Assembly: GCA_022402565.1 (NCBI GenBank)
Contig: JAKRSC010000025.1
Span: forward strand, 1-64,000
Origin: Hydrotalea sp.
Lineage (GTDB): Bacteria; Bacteroidota; Bacteroidia; Chitinophagales; Chitinophagaceae
Reading direction: 5' to 3'
Length of the DNA stretch: 64,000 nucleotides
The notes below the pieces were generated by a model, which had not been told where the DNA came from, searched no databases, and saw only the letters and a program-made list of their open reading frames with translations. The stretch's first letter is position 1. Each line of letters opens with the position of its first letter. Below are positions 25,868-33,609 of this stretch, piece by piece. The translations under genes and the position numbers were made by a program.

Positions 25868-25896
25868 AATGTTATTCCAGCATTAATAAAATGTTA
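25868..25896 (-). promoter_or_regulatory. candidate Pho box upstream of the TonB receptor
   Basis: On the minus strand TAACATT, TAATGCT and TAACATT start at exact 11-base steps (25896, 25885, 25874 downward). Direct repeats with this pitch are how PhoB/OmpR regulators bind. It lies 31 bases before the receptor ATG. No experimental consensus for this group was available to me. Confidence 0.4.
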
Positions 25897-26229
25897 CCAG
25901 AATATACTTTATTACTAATTCCAGGTTTTATCAGGTAAACACTACCTTATATATGAAAATATTTTGCATTTGCAGGAGGATCGGCAAATGATTCATGTAG
26001 GTAACAATTTGTTAATATTGGTAGGCTTATTTTGTCAATACAATTCTAATGCACGATATACTATGTGATAGGTATAAGTCATGTTTATTCATGAATGCAA
26101 CCTTAAACTCACAATTATTTGGTAAATCAGTGCGTAAGATTTTATTCAGCATTATAGAAAAGCAGCAAAGACACAAAGGTTATTTTATTGTAAAAATGAT
26201 ATCATAACCAAATGTATTGAAGCAACTAA

Positions 26230-26237
26230 CTATTTTT
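26230..26237 (+). promoter_or_regulatory. -7 promoter box of the DUF47-Pit operon
   Basis: TATTTTTG fits TAnnTTTG and lies 16 bases before the ATG at 26254. A clear -33 element was not found. Confidence 0.45.
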
Positions 26238-26253
26238 GCGCAAACCTAGAAAT

Positions 26254-26901
26254 ATGGGACTAAACACATTTGGTAAACTATTCATGCCTAAGAACACTGT
26301 TTTCTTCGAACTTTTTGAGGATGTAGCAGAGAGAGTGCATATTATGGGCGAAAAGTTAGTAGAAATGGTTAATGAAGAAGATCCTGCTAAAAGAACTGAA
26401 TTCATAAAGTTGATTGAGGATCTCGAACACAAGAATGATGATAGCACCCACAGGTTATTTACAGAATTAGGTCGAAACTTTATTACTCCATTCGATAGAG
26501 AAGACATACATTATTTAGCAAGTGCCCTTGATGATATTGCGGATTACATATTTGCAACATCTAAAAAAATTGCATTCTACAGGGTAAATACAAATGATGA
26601 ATGTATCAAGAAAATGGCTGATCTTATCCTAGCAGGTACAATAGAAATCAAAAAATCTGTTTTAGGTTTAAGAAATATGAAGAACTTGAGAGAAATGACT
26701 GAATCATTGGTTCGTGTAAATAGTATTGAGAACCAAGCCGATGATGTTTTTGACCAGGCTATTGAAAGACTTTTTGAACTAGAACATGATTTTAAAGAAG
26801 TCATTAAGAAAAGAGAAATTTATCAGGTTATGGAACTTGCTACAGATAAGTGTGAAGATGCAGGTAATGTAATTGAATCAATTATCATTAAATACGCGTA
26901 A
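26254..26901 (+). CDS. DUF47-family PhoU-like protein
   Basis: Cytoplasmic all-helical protein of 215 aa in the DUF47/PhoU-like family. Such proteins are usually encoded next to Pit phosphate transporters and are thought to regulate them. Visible are the FFELFEDVAERVHIMGEKL opening helix, HKNDDSTHRLFTELGRNFITP with the DREDIHYLASALDDIADYI metal-binding-like ExxxD pattern (about residues 80-105), and the closing TDKCEDAGNVIESIIIKYA helix. It precedes the transporter by 56 bases. The ATG at 26254 is chosen as it lies just after the -7 box; the six upstream codons would start inside the promoter. Confidence 0.9.
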   Translation: MGLNTFGKLFMPKNTVFFELFEDVAERVHIMGEKLVEMVNEEDPAKRTEFIKLIEDLEHKNDDSTHRLFTELGRNFITPFDREDIHYLASALDDIADYIFATSKKIAFYRVNTNDECIKKMADLILAGTIEIKKSVLGLRNMKNLREMTESLVRVNSIENQADDVFDQAIERLFELEHDFKEVIKKREIYQVMELATDKCEDAGNVIESIIIKYA

Positions 26902-26909
26902 AATTAATA

Positions 26910-26932
26910 AGCAGCTTTTCAGCTGCTTTTTT
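26910..26932 (+). terminator. attenuating hairpin between DUF47 and Pit genes
   Basis: AGCAGC (26910-26915) pairs with GCTGCT (26922-26927) followed by six T. It has the form of an intrinsic terminator inside an otherwise co-directional pair, and so may lower transporter expression relative to the DUF47 protein. Confidence 0.65.
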
Positions 26933-26957
26933 GTATTTGTGAAAACTTACCCCTACT

Positions 26958-27998
26958 ATGTTTACCCTTTTAGTTCTCATTATAGCATTAGCTTTCGTAT
27001 TTGATTACATCAATGGATTTCATGATGCTGCAAACTCTATAGCAACAATTGTTAGCACAAAAGTACTTACTCCATTTCAAGCAGTACTTTGGGCGGCTGT
27101 ATTCAATTTTGCTGCTTTTTTCATTTCGAAATATATCATAGGAGAATTTAAAATTGGTAACACAATTGCAAAATCAGTTCAAGAAAATTTTATCACTCTA
27201 GAAGTAATTTTTTCAGGCTTAATTGCTGCTATTACCTGGAACCTGCTTACATGGTGGTTCGGAATTCCTTCTTCATCTTCACATACACTTATTGGTGGAT
27301 TTATGGGTGCCGCAATTGCACATGCGGGCATTTTTACAACACATTGGACAGATGTTATAAAAATGAGTGTTGTTGCTCCCATTTTTGCCTTCATTTTTCT
27401 TGCACCACTTATAGGTATGTTTATAGCATTTGTTATAACTATAGTAATTGTGCATATATGTAAGAACAGTAATCCATACAAGGCAGAAACTTGGTTCAAA
27501 AGATTACAGCTTGTTTCTTCTGCTGCATTTAGCTTAGGACATGGAGGTAATGATGCCCAAAAAGTGATGGGTATCATTGGTGCTGCTCTTATTTTTTACA
27601 ACAAACAATTGGGCATTGATTTAACATTTAATGAATTTGTGAATCAATATGCTTGGGTTCCATTTTGTAGTTTTCTTGCTATTGCTTTAGGTACACTAAG
27701 CGGAGGTTGGAAAATCGTTAAAACAATGGGAACAAAAATTACTAAAGTTACTCCACTAGAGGGCGTAAGTGCTGAAACTGCAGGTGCCATTACATTATAC
27801 GTTTCAGAACATTTTGGTATACCAGTTAGTACCACACATACCATTACTGGATCTATTATTGGCGTTGGAGCTACCAAACGTTTATCAGCTGTTCGTTGGG
27901 GTGTAACCATTAGTTTGCTCTGGGCTTGGATTTTAACCATACCTATTTCTGCAGGAATTGCTGCTGCTGTTTACTACTTAATACGTATGGCATTCTAA
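26958..27998 (+). CDS. inorganic phosphate transporter, Pit family
   Basis: Inner-membrane phosphate permease of 346 aa, a metal-phosphate/proton symporter family. Both Pit signature halves are present: DYINGFHDAANSIATIVSTKVL (about residues 16-37) and SLGHGGNDAQKVMGIIGAAL (about 193-212), with the second-half repeat GIPVSTTHTITGSIIGVG (about 286-303) mirroring SSSSHTLIGGFMGAA earlier. About nine to ten hydrophobic helices. It shares transcription with the DUF47 regulator upstream. Low-affinity phosphate uptake is the family role; metal phosphates are the usual substrate. Confidence 0.95.
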   Translation: MFTLLVLIIALAFVFDYINGFHDAANSIATIVSTKVLTPFQAVLWAAVFNFAAFFISKYIIGEFKIGNTIAKSVQENFITLEVIFSGLIAAITWNLLTWWFGIPSSSSHTLIGGFMGAAIAHAGIFTTHWTDVIKMSVVAPIFAFIFLAPLIGMFIAFVITIVIVHICKNSNPYKAETWFKRLQLVSSAAFSLGHGGNDAQKVMGIIGAALIFYNKQLGIDLTFNEFVNQYAWVPFCSFLAIALGTLSGGWKIVKTMGTKITKVTPLEGVSAETAGAITLYVSEHFGIPVSTTHTITGSIIGVGATKRLSAVRWGVTISLLWAWILTIPISAGIAAAVYYLIRMAF

Positions 27999-28014
27999 TT
28001 TGTATATTAGCGAC

Positions 28015-29037
28015 ATGAAGAAAATTTTGGTGACAGGCGGCTGTGGCTATATTGGCTCACACACCATTGTAGATTTACTAGAGCATGGATTTGAAGTAGT
28101 AAGTGTAGATGATTTTTCAAATTCATACCCCTCTGTAATTGATAGAATCGAACAGATTACTGGCAAAAGAATTGAAAACTTTACATCCAACCTTACCGAC
28201 TTAACCACTACCAAAAAAATATTTGAAAAACACCCCGATATAGCTGGCATCATTCACTTTGCAGCTTTTAAAGCAGTGGGTGAATCTGTGAATCAACCTT
28301 TAGAATATTACCAAAACAACCTTTCATCATTAATCAACTTACTTCAACTGTCAGTAGAATTTGGTGTAAAGAATTTTGTGTTCTCTTCTTCTTGCACAGT
28401 GTATGGCAATCCCGACTCCATTCCTGTTACTGAAAGTTTTCCAATGAAAGAGGCTGCATCTCCATATGGTGCAACCAAGCAAATGGGTGAAAGAATCATT
28501 CAAGACCTTGTACAAACTGGAAAAATTCAAGCTACACTTCTCAGATATTTCAATCCAGTTGGTGCACACCCAAGTATTTTATTGGGCGAATTACCCATTG
28601 GAAAGCCATTGAATTTAGTTCCTGTAATTACACAAACAGCCGTTGGAATTCTACCAGAAATGCAAGTATTTGGCAATGATTATCCAACCAGAGATGGATC
28701 TTGTATTAGAGACTTCATTCATGTTTGCGATATTGCCCGCGCCCACACTCTTGCACTGGAGCAATTAATGGAACAGCGTAACAAGGTGCCCTGTGAAATT
28801 TTTAATCTAGGCACAGGACTAGGAATTACAGTTTTAGAAGCTATTCAAGCATTTGAAAAAGTGAGTAATGTTCAACTACCTTACCGAATTGCACCTAGAA
28901 GAGCTGGCGATGTAGTTGCAATTTATGCCAACAATGAAAAAGCTAAAAATGAGTTAGGCTGGAAAATACAAAACGACATTGATGCTATGATGGATACTGC
29001 ATGGAAATGGCAACAATCATTACCCAAAAAATCCTAA
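28015..29037 (+). CDS. galE: UDP-glucose 4-epimerase
   Basis: Cytoplasmic short-chain dehydrogenase/reductase-type epimerase of 340 aa that interconverts UDP-glucose and UDP-galactose using bound NAD. It has the Rossmann motif TGGCGYIGSH at residues 7-16, the catalytic Ser in FSSSCTVYG and Tyr-x-x-x-Lys in SPYGATK, then the GalE signature NPVGAHPSILLGE and RDGSCIRDFIHVCDIARAH. Length is normal. The ATG at 28015 is chosen because MKKILVTGG is the standard start. It lies 16 bases after the Pit gene; co-transcription is possible but no functional link is evident. Confidence 0.95.
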   Translation: MKKILVTGGCGYIGSHTIVDLLEHGFEVVSVDDFSNSYPSVIDRIEQITGKRIENFTSNLTDLTTTKKIFEKHPDIAGIIHFAAFKAVGESVNQPLEYYQNNLSSLINLLQLSVEFGVKNFVFSSSCTVYGNPDSIPVTESFPMKEAASPYGATKQMGERIIQDLVQTGKIQATLLRYFNPVGAHPSILLGELPIGKPLNLVPVITQTAVGILPEMQVFGNDYPTRDGSCIRDFIHVCDIARAHTLALEQLMEQRNKVPCEIFNLGTGLGITVLEAIQAFEKVSNVQLPYRIAPRRAGDVVAIYANNEKAKNELGWKIQNDIDAMMDTAWKWQQSLPKKS

Positions 29038-29044
29038 TAGAGAA

Positions 29045-29731
29045 CTATAGCTGATTATAATATTGAACTAGTTCAAGCATATCTTTTTCCTGCTTTATAT
29101 TTTTCTTTTTCTGAGTCATATAGCTTCTTAGTTGCTCCTGTTGATCTTTTAGTAACTCAATAAAAGCATCATTATTCTTTTGAAGTGACAACATCTGGCC
29201 ATCTTTAAAAATGTAATAACTCTCCTGACGGGTGTAGGTTCTTATCACTGAAGCGCTGCCATACGGTTTAGAATCGGTTGTTTTTATCTTGTACGATTTC
29301 AATAAAGATGCTTTACCCTCTGTTAAAACTATATAAAATGTATTCTTATCGTTTTTATCGATAGCAGGATATCCGGATTTCAATATGCCACTTAACTCTT
29401 TAAAACCATCGCAGTTTTTATCGAACTCAACTTTTTCTGGTATACCAATGATTTCTAATTCAGTATCAGCTTCTTTTCCAGGAAAAAACCAAATACGCCT
29501 CTCCCAATCATACCTCAATGATACATTGGAATATGCTTTATTGCCGGGCATTACAATTGTTGCAGTACACCATTTTCTGGGGTACATAGGACTGCCCTCA
29601 ATATTGATATTTGATTTTTCAAACAGCGGCTGGCCCATTCCATCTTGCAAAAAATTGGAATTGGTAAAATTCAACTGTCCAAATGCAACTTGTGCACACA
29701 GCACAATTGCAATAAATAATAATGGCTTCAT
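29045..29731 (-). CDS. secreted protein of unknown function
   Basis: A 228-aa exported protein with signal peptide MKPLLFIAIVLCAQVAFG and a mature start QLNFTNSNFLQDG. The central part is beta-rich (WCTATIVMPGNKAYSNVSLRYDW, TFYIVLTEGKASLLKSYKIK) and the C-terminal 50 residues are a charged helical coiled-coil-like tail (LKDQQEQLRSYMTQKKKNIKQ). I recognise no family. It has one pair of candidate cysteines (about 56 and 108). Encoded convergently to galE and just before prfA on the minus strand, with a 38-base gap. Its function cannot be stated. Confidence 0.7.
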   Translation of the reverse strand: MKPLLFIAIVLCAQVAFGQLNFTNSNFLQDGMGQPLFEKSNINIEGSPMYPRKWCTATIVMPGNKAYSNVSLRYDWERRIWFFPGKEADTELEIIGIPEKVEFDKNCDGFKELSGILKSGYPAIDKNDKNTFYIVLTEGKASLLKSYKIKTTDSKPYGSASVIRTYTRQESYYIFKDGQMLSLQKNNDAFIELLKDQQEQLRSYMTQKKKNIKQEKDMLELVQYYNQL

Positions 29732-29769
29732 ACTGTTAAGATACCAAAAATCTAGCCAGGTTTAAATTT

Positions 29770-30831
29770 CTATTGATTAGCCATCTTCTCGGCGTTTTCA
29801 GCTAACTGAAGTTTTTCAATGAAATCGTCTAAATCTCCATTCACAACAGCATCTAAATTATATGAAGTATGCCCAATTCTATGATCGGTTACTCTTCCCT
29901 GCGGCCAGTTATAGGTTCTGATTTTTGCACTTCTATCCCCAGTACTCACCAATGTCTTTCTTTGACGCGCTATTTCTTCTTCTTGCTTACGCACTTGCTC
30001 TTCGTACAATTTTGTGCGCAACATGGCCATTGCCTTTTCTCTGTTGCCTAATTGGGTTCTTTCTGTTTGACAAACAACTACTGTACCTGTAGGAATATGG
30101 GTTAGAAATACTTTTGTTTCTACCTTGTTTACGTTTTGTCCTCCCGATCCACCACTTCGCGCAGTTTCCATTTTCACATCACTCTCCTTCAACTCAAAAT
30201 CAACCTCCTCTGCTTCTGGCATTACAGCAACTGTTGCAGCTGAAGTATGAACCCTGCCTTGTGTCTCGGTATCTGGCACACGTTGAACACGATGCACACC
30301 GCTTTCAAATTTTAAAGTACCATATACATCTTCTCCAGTTACTTCAACAACAACTTCCTTGTATCCACCAACAGTACCTTCACTTTCACTCACTACTTGT
30401 GCCTTCCAGCCGCGTTTCGCACAGTATTTTAAGTACATGCCTAATAAATCTCCTGCAAACAAGCTAGCTTCATCACCTCCAGTACCTGCCCTAATTTCAA
30501 GAATCGCATTTTTATCATCCTGAGGATCTTTAGGTATGAGTAATTGAGTCAACTCTTTTTCTAATCGCTCCTTATTTTCTTCTAGTTCTGGCAGCTCCAT
30601 TTTAGCAAGCTCACGCATGTCTTCATCCTGACTATTCAATCCTTCTTTCGCAAACTGATAGTCGTTCAGCACTTTTTGATACTCTTTATATGGAAGCACA
30701 ACCTTTTCCAAAGAGCGGTATTCCTTGCTGTATTTGCTGAATTCTTTTGGGTTACCAATAATTTCAGGATTGGTTAATGCTATACCAACTTGTTCAAATC
30801 TGGCCAAAATGGCCTCCAATTTATCCATCAT
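29770..30831 (-). CDS. prfA: peptide chain release factor 1
   Basis: Translation termination factor reading UAA and UAG, 353 aa. The catalytic GGQ is in [12 protein letters not shown] (about residues 226-237). The stop-codon recognition loop has PDT in [16 protein letters not shown], in place of the PAT of E. coli; the position keeps Pro and Thr, which fits a P-x-T reading head. There is no frameshift, unlike RF2 genes. A TATTTTTG box (30846-30839, minus) ends seven bases before the ATG, suggesting an extremely short leader. An ATG two codons apart (MMDK) makes the start uncertain by one residue. Confidence 0.95.
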   Translation of the reverse strand: MMDKLEAILARFEQVGIALTNPEIIGNPKEFSKYSKEYRSLEKVVLPYKEYQKVLNDYQFAKEGLNSQDEDMRELAKMELPELEENKERLEKELTQLLIPKDPQDDKNAILEIRAGTGGDEASLFAGDLLGMYLKYCAKRGWKAQVVSESEGTVGGYKEVVVEVTGEDVYGTLKFESGVHRVQRVPDTETQGRVHTSAATVAVMPEAEEVDFELKESDVKMETARSGGSGGQNVNKVETKVFLTHIPTGTVVVCQTERTQLGNREKAMAMLRTKLYEEQVRKQEEEIARQRKTLVSTGDRSAKIRTYNWPQGRVTDHRIGHTSYNLDAVVNGDLDDFIEKLQLAENAEKMANQ

Positions 30832-30838
30832 AAGGCCG

Positions 30839-30846
30839 CAAAAATA
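30839..30846 (-). promoter_or_regulatory. -7 promoter box of prfA
   Basis: TATTTTTG on the minus strand fits the TAnnTTTG consensus and ends seven bases upstream of the first ATG. Confidence 0.5.
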
Positions 30847-30905
30847 CGGCTTTCAGTCTTCAGAATCCCGATGGATGTTGTAACTTACTTTTTTGAAACA
30901 ACCTC

Positions 30906-32480
30906 ATGAAACAACTTATCATTACAGCAGTTGGCTTTTTACTAGTTCTGCAGTCCTTTTCGCAGCAAGCAGATATGATTATCAAAAATGGTCGCATTAT
31001 TGATGGATCAGGGAATTCTTGGTACAGGGGTGATCTAGCAATTTTGAATGGGAAAATAACTGCTATAGGTCGATTAGAAAGCTGGAAGGCTGAAAAAGTA
31101 ATTGATGCTAATAATTTAATTATTGCGCCTGGATTTATTGATGTGCATACACATATTGAAGGAAATGAAGCCGGGAATCCACTTGCTACCAACTTTATTT
31201 ATAATGGTGTTACAACCGTTATAGCTGGTAACTGTGGTTCTTCTAACAGAAATATGGGCGCTTATTTTAAATGGATTGATAGCTTACGAGTTTCAGTAAA
31301 TATTGCCAGTCTTATTGGACAAAACGATATCAGAAAAGCTGTAATGGGAACAGCTAATAGACCAGCTACTGAAGAAGAGATGAAAAAAATGGAGTCGCTC
31401 ATGGAACAGGCTATGAAAGATGGAGCGGTTGGACTTTCCACTGGACTGATTTATATACCTGGGGCTTATACACCCACTGAGGAAATTGTTCGATTAGCAA
31501 AAATTGCAGGAAAATACGGAGGCGTATATGCTACACACATGCGTGATGAAGGTGATCGTGTGGTAGAAGCCATTGAAGAAGCTTTACATATTGGACGATC
31601 GGCTGCCATTCCTGTTCAAATTTCTCACTTTAAAGTAAGTGGACAACAAAATTGGGGAAGAAGCAAAGAAACATTGGCCATGGTCGAAAAAGCAAGAATG
31701 GAAGGGTTAGATGTAACAATTGATCAATATCCGTATACTGCAAGTAGCACTTCTTTAAGTACGCTTTTACCCGACGATGTATTAGCAGATGGAAGAGATT
31801 CACTATTAAAACGTTTAGATGATCCTTCTAAACGGAAGTATATCATTGAGTATATGCTTGCAAAGTTGAAAAAAAGAAAGCTGAAACATTGGAGTTATGC
31901 AGTAGTCGCCCAGTTTACACCAGATACTCGATTTCAAGGAAAGAGTATTGAAGAAATAAATTTATTACTAGGAAGAAAGCATAAGGCATCTGAAGAAGCT
32001 TTGACCATTCTTGATATTATGAAACAAGGAAACCCCTCTATGGTGTTTCATGGAATGAGTGAAGGAGATATTGAGTATTTTATGAAATATCCTTTCAATA
32101 TGTTTGCTAGTGATGCTAGTATTAGAATATTTGGAGAAGGTGTACCTCATCCAAGAGGATATGGCACCAATGCCAGGGTATTAGGACAATATGTGCGTGA
32201 GAAAAAAGTAATAACACTTGAAGAAGCCATTCGCAGAATGACTTCACTGCCCGCGCAAAAATTCAACTTAAGGGATAGAGGTTTTGTTTTACCTGGTTTT
32301 GCAGCTGACCTTGTAATATTTGATGAAAATATGATCATTGACAAATCAACTTTCACTGAACCACATCAATATTCAATAGGTATACAATGGGTCTTAGTAA
32401 ATGGCCAAATTACACTTGAAAATGGGAAGCATACTAATCTTAGGAATGGACAGGTCTTGAAAAAAGCAAATAATCTCTAA
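30906..32480 (+). CDS. secreted D-aminoacylase-like amidohydrolase
   Basis: Exported amidohydrolase of 524 aa (signal MKQLIITAVGFLLVLQSFS), similar to N-acyl-D-amino-acid deacylases. The first metal site is HTH in PGFIDVHTHIEG (about residues 77-79). The cysteine ligand of this family is in IAGNCGSSN (about 106). ATHMRDEGDRVV holds the second-site His, and DASIRIFGEGVPHPRGYG the conserved Asp and His late in the barrel. The family removes N-acyl groups from D-amino acids. A serine hydrolase of the D,D-peptidase fold follows by 16 bases, so a joint role in scavenging D-amino-acid peptides in the periplasm is plausible. Confidence 0.88.
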   Translation: MKQLIITAVGFLLVLQSFSQQADMIIKNGRIIDGSGNSWYRGDLAILNGKITAIGRLESWKAEKVIDANNLIIAPGFIDVHTHIEGNEAGNPLATNFIYNGVTTVIAGNCGSSNRNMGAYFKWIDSLRVSVNIASLIGQNDIRKAVMGTANRPATEEEMKKMESLMEQAMKDGAVGLSTGLIYIPGAYTPTEEIVRLAKIAGKYGGVYATHMRDEGDRVVEAIEEALHIGRSAAIPVQISHFKVSGQQNWGRSKETLAMVEKARMEGLDVTIDQYPYTASSTSLSTLLPDDVLADGRDSLLKRLDDPSKRKYIIEYMLAKLKKRKLKHWSYAVVAQFTPDTRFQGKSIEEINLLLGRKHKASEEALTILDIMKQGNPSMVFHGMSEGDIEYFMKYPFNMFASDASIRIFGEGVPHPRGYGTNARVLGQYVREKKVITLEEAIRRMTSLPAQKFNLRDRGFVLPGFAADLVIFDENMIIDKSTFTEPHQYSIGIQWVLVNGQITLENGKHTNLRNGQVLKKANNL

Positions 32481-32496
32481 AATTTATTTACAGAAA

Positions 32497-33609
32497 ATGA
32501 ATTCAAAGGTTACTATAATATATCTGACTTTCTACTTCCTACTTGTTGGAGTAGCAAACGGTCAACAACCCTCTCACACTCAACTTAAAAAAGATATTAA
32601 GTCCCTGCTTAATAAATGGAATAGTGAAAAAGATATGGGCATTGCAGTACTAGTTGGACATGAAGGAAAAATCATTTACCACAACACAGTGGGCTTGCGC
32701 AAAAGAGCAAAAAATGAAAAAATCAAGAAAAATGACTTATTTGAGTTTGCGTCTGTTAGCAAACAATTCACTGCTTCTGTTATTTTGATGCTAGAACAAG
32801 AAGGAAAATTAACTGTAGATGATAGTGTGCATTGGTACATTCAGTCGCCCTATAAAAACATTACAATTCGTCACTTATTACAACATACAAGTGGCTTACC
32901 CGACTATCAGCAAGTGATGAGTATGTTTTGGGACAAATCAAAAATTGCGAATAACAACGATATACTTGAATATTTAAATAAATATCAGCCCCCAATTTTG
33001 TTTCAACCAGGAGCAACCTATGAGTACAGCAATACCGGATATATTTTTCTTGCTAGTATAGCTGAAAAAGCCTCAGGAAAAGATTTTACAACACTATTAG
33101 ATAGTGGCATTTTCATTCCATCAAAAATGAAAACAGCAGCATTAAGGACTCCAGCAGAAAGATCAAGTATTTCAAACTTTACAAAGGGATATGTATGGAA
33201 TCAACCTGAAAAAAAGTATCAATCAGCAGATTCTATGATTCAATTTAATTATACCATTTGGTTAGGTAATCGAAAAGGACCAGGAAGAGTGAGTGGCAGT
33301 TTATTGGATTTATGGAAATGGGATCAGGCATTAAGAGCCAATCAAGTGTTAAATCAATCGAGTCAAGAAAAAGCGTTTACACCTGCAAAGCTAAATAGTG
33401 GCAAATCGTATATGTATGGATTTGGATGGGATATTGAAAAGCATCCTAAGCTTGGCACAATTGTATCGCACAATGGTGACAATCCTGGCTTTAAATCACA
33501 GTTTATTCGTTACTTAGATGCGGGTTACACCTTTATTGTTCTAACTAATCATGCTCATCCACATTTCGATAGGCTTATTCAAGAACTGACACAATTAATA
33601 GGCCATTAA
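32497..33609 (+). CDS. secreted beta-lactamase-fold serine hydrolase
   Basis: Exported class C beta-lactamase/DD-peptidase-like hydrolase of 370 aa. Signal peptide ends near VANG (about residue 22). The catalytic triad motifs are all seen: SVSK (Ser86 and Lys89), YSN (Tyr177-Ser-Asn179) and HNG in SHNGDNPGF near the C-terminus in place of KTG. The HxG form is common in esterases and D-aminopeptidases of this family. Together with the D-aminoacylase upstream it suggests hydrolysis of D-amino-acid-containing compounds. The end overlaps the converging E1 gene by 15 bases. Substrate not determinable. Confidence 0.88.
   Translation: MNSKVTIIYLTFYFLLVGVANGQQPSHTQLKKDIKSLLNKWNSEKDMGIAVLVGHEGKIIYHNTVGLRKRAKNEKIKKNDLFEFASVSKQFTASVILMLEQEGKLTVDDSVHWYIQSPYKNITIRHLLQHTSGLPDYQQVMSMFWDKSKIANNNDILEYLNKYQPPILFQPGATYEYSNTGYIFLASIAEKASGKDFTTLLDSGIFIPSKMKTAALRTPAERSSISNFTKGYVWNQPEKKYQSADSMIQFNYTIWLGNRKGPGRVSGSLLDLWKWDQALRANQVLNQSSQEKAFTPAKLNSGKSYMYGFGWDIEKHPKLGTIVSHNGDNPGFKSQFIRYLDAGYTFIVLTNHAHPHFDRLIQELTQLIGH

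Larger units (their letters stand above)
25838..26253. other. 416-bp divergent intergenic region
   Basis: Lies between the minus-strand TonB receptor and the plus-strand DUF47-Pit operon. It holds three 11-bp-spaced TAAC/TAAT repeats near the receptor, a TAACAAT/TAATATT pair at 26002-26019, a TATTTTTG -7 box (26230-26237) for the DUF47 gene, and a 26-codon ORF with a strong ribosome-binding site at 25988-26068. Nothing else is apparent. Confidence 0.7.

Noticed and set aside
30114-30467. 117-aa plus-strand frame inside prfA
   Set aside because: Reverse-frame shadow of release factor 1, rich in His/Leu/Gln as such shadows are.
29770-30831. Aberrant stop-codon recognition in RF1 (PDT instead of PAT)
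   Set aside because: The middle residue varies in the family and Pro and Thr are kept; not evidence of a changed genetic code.
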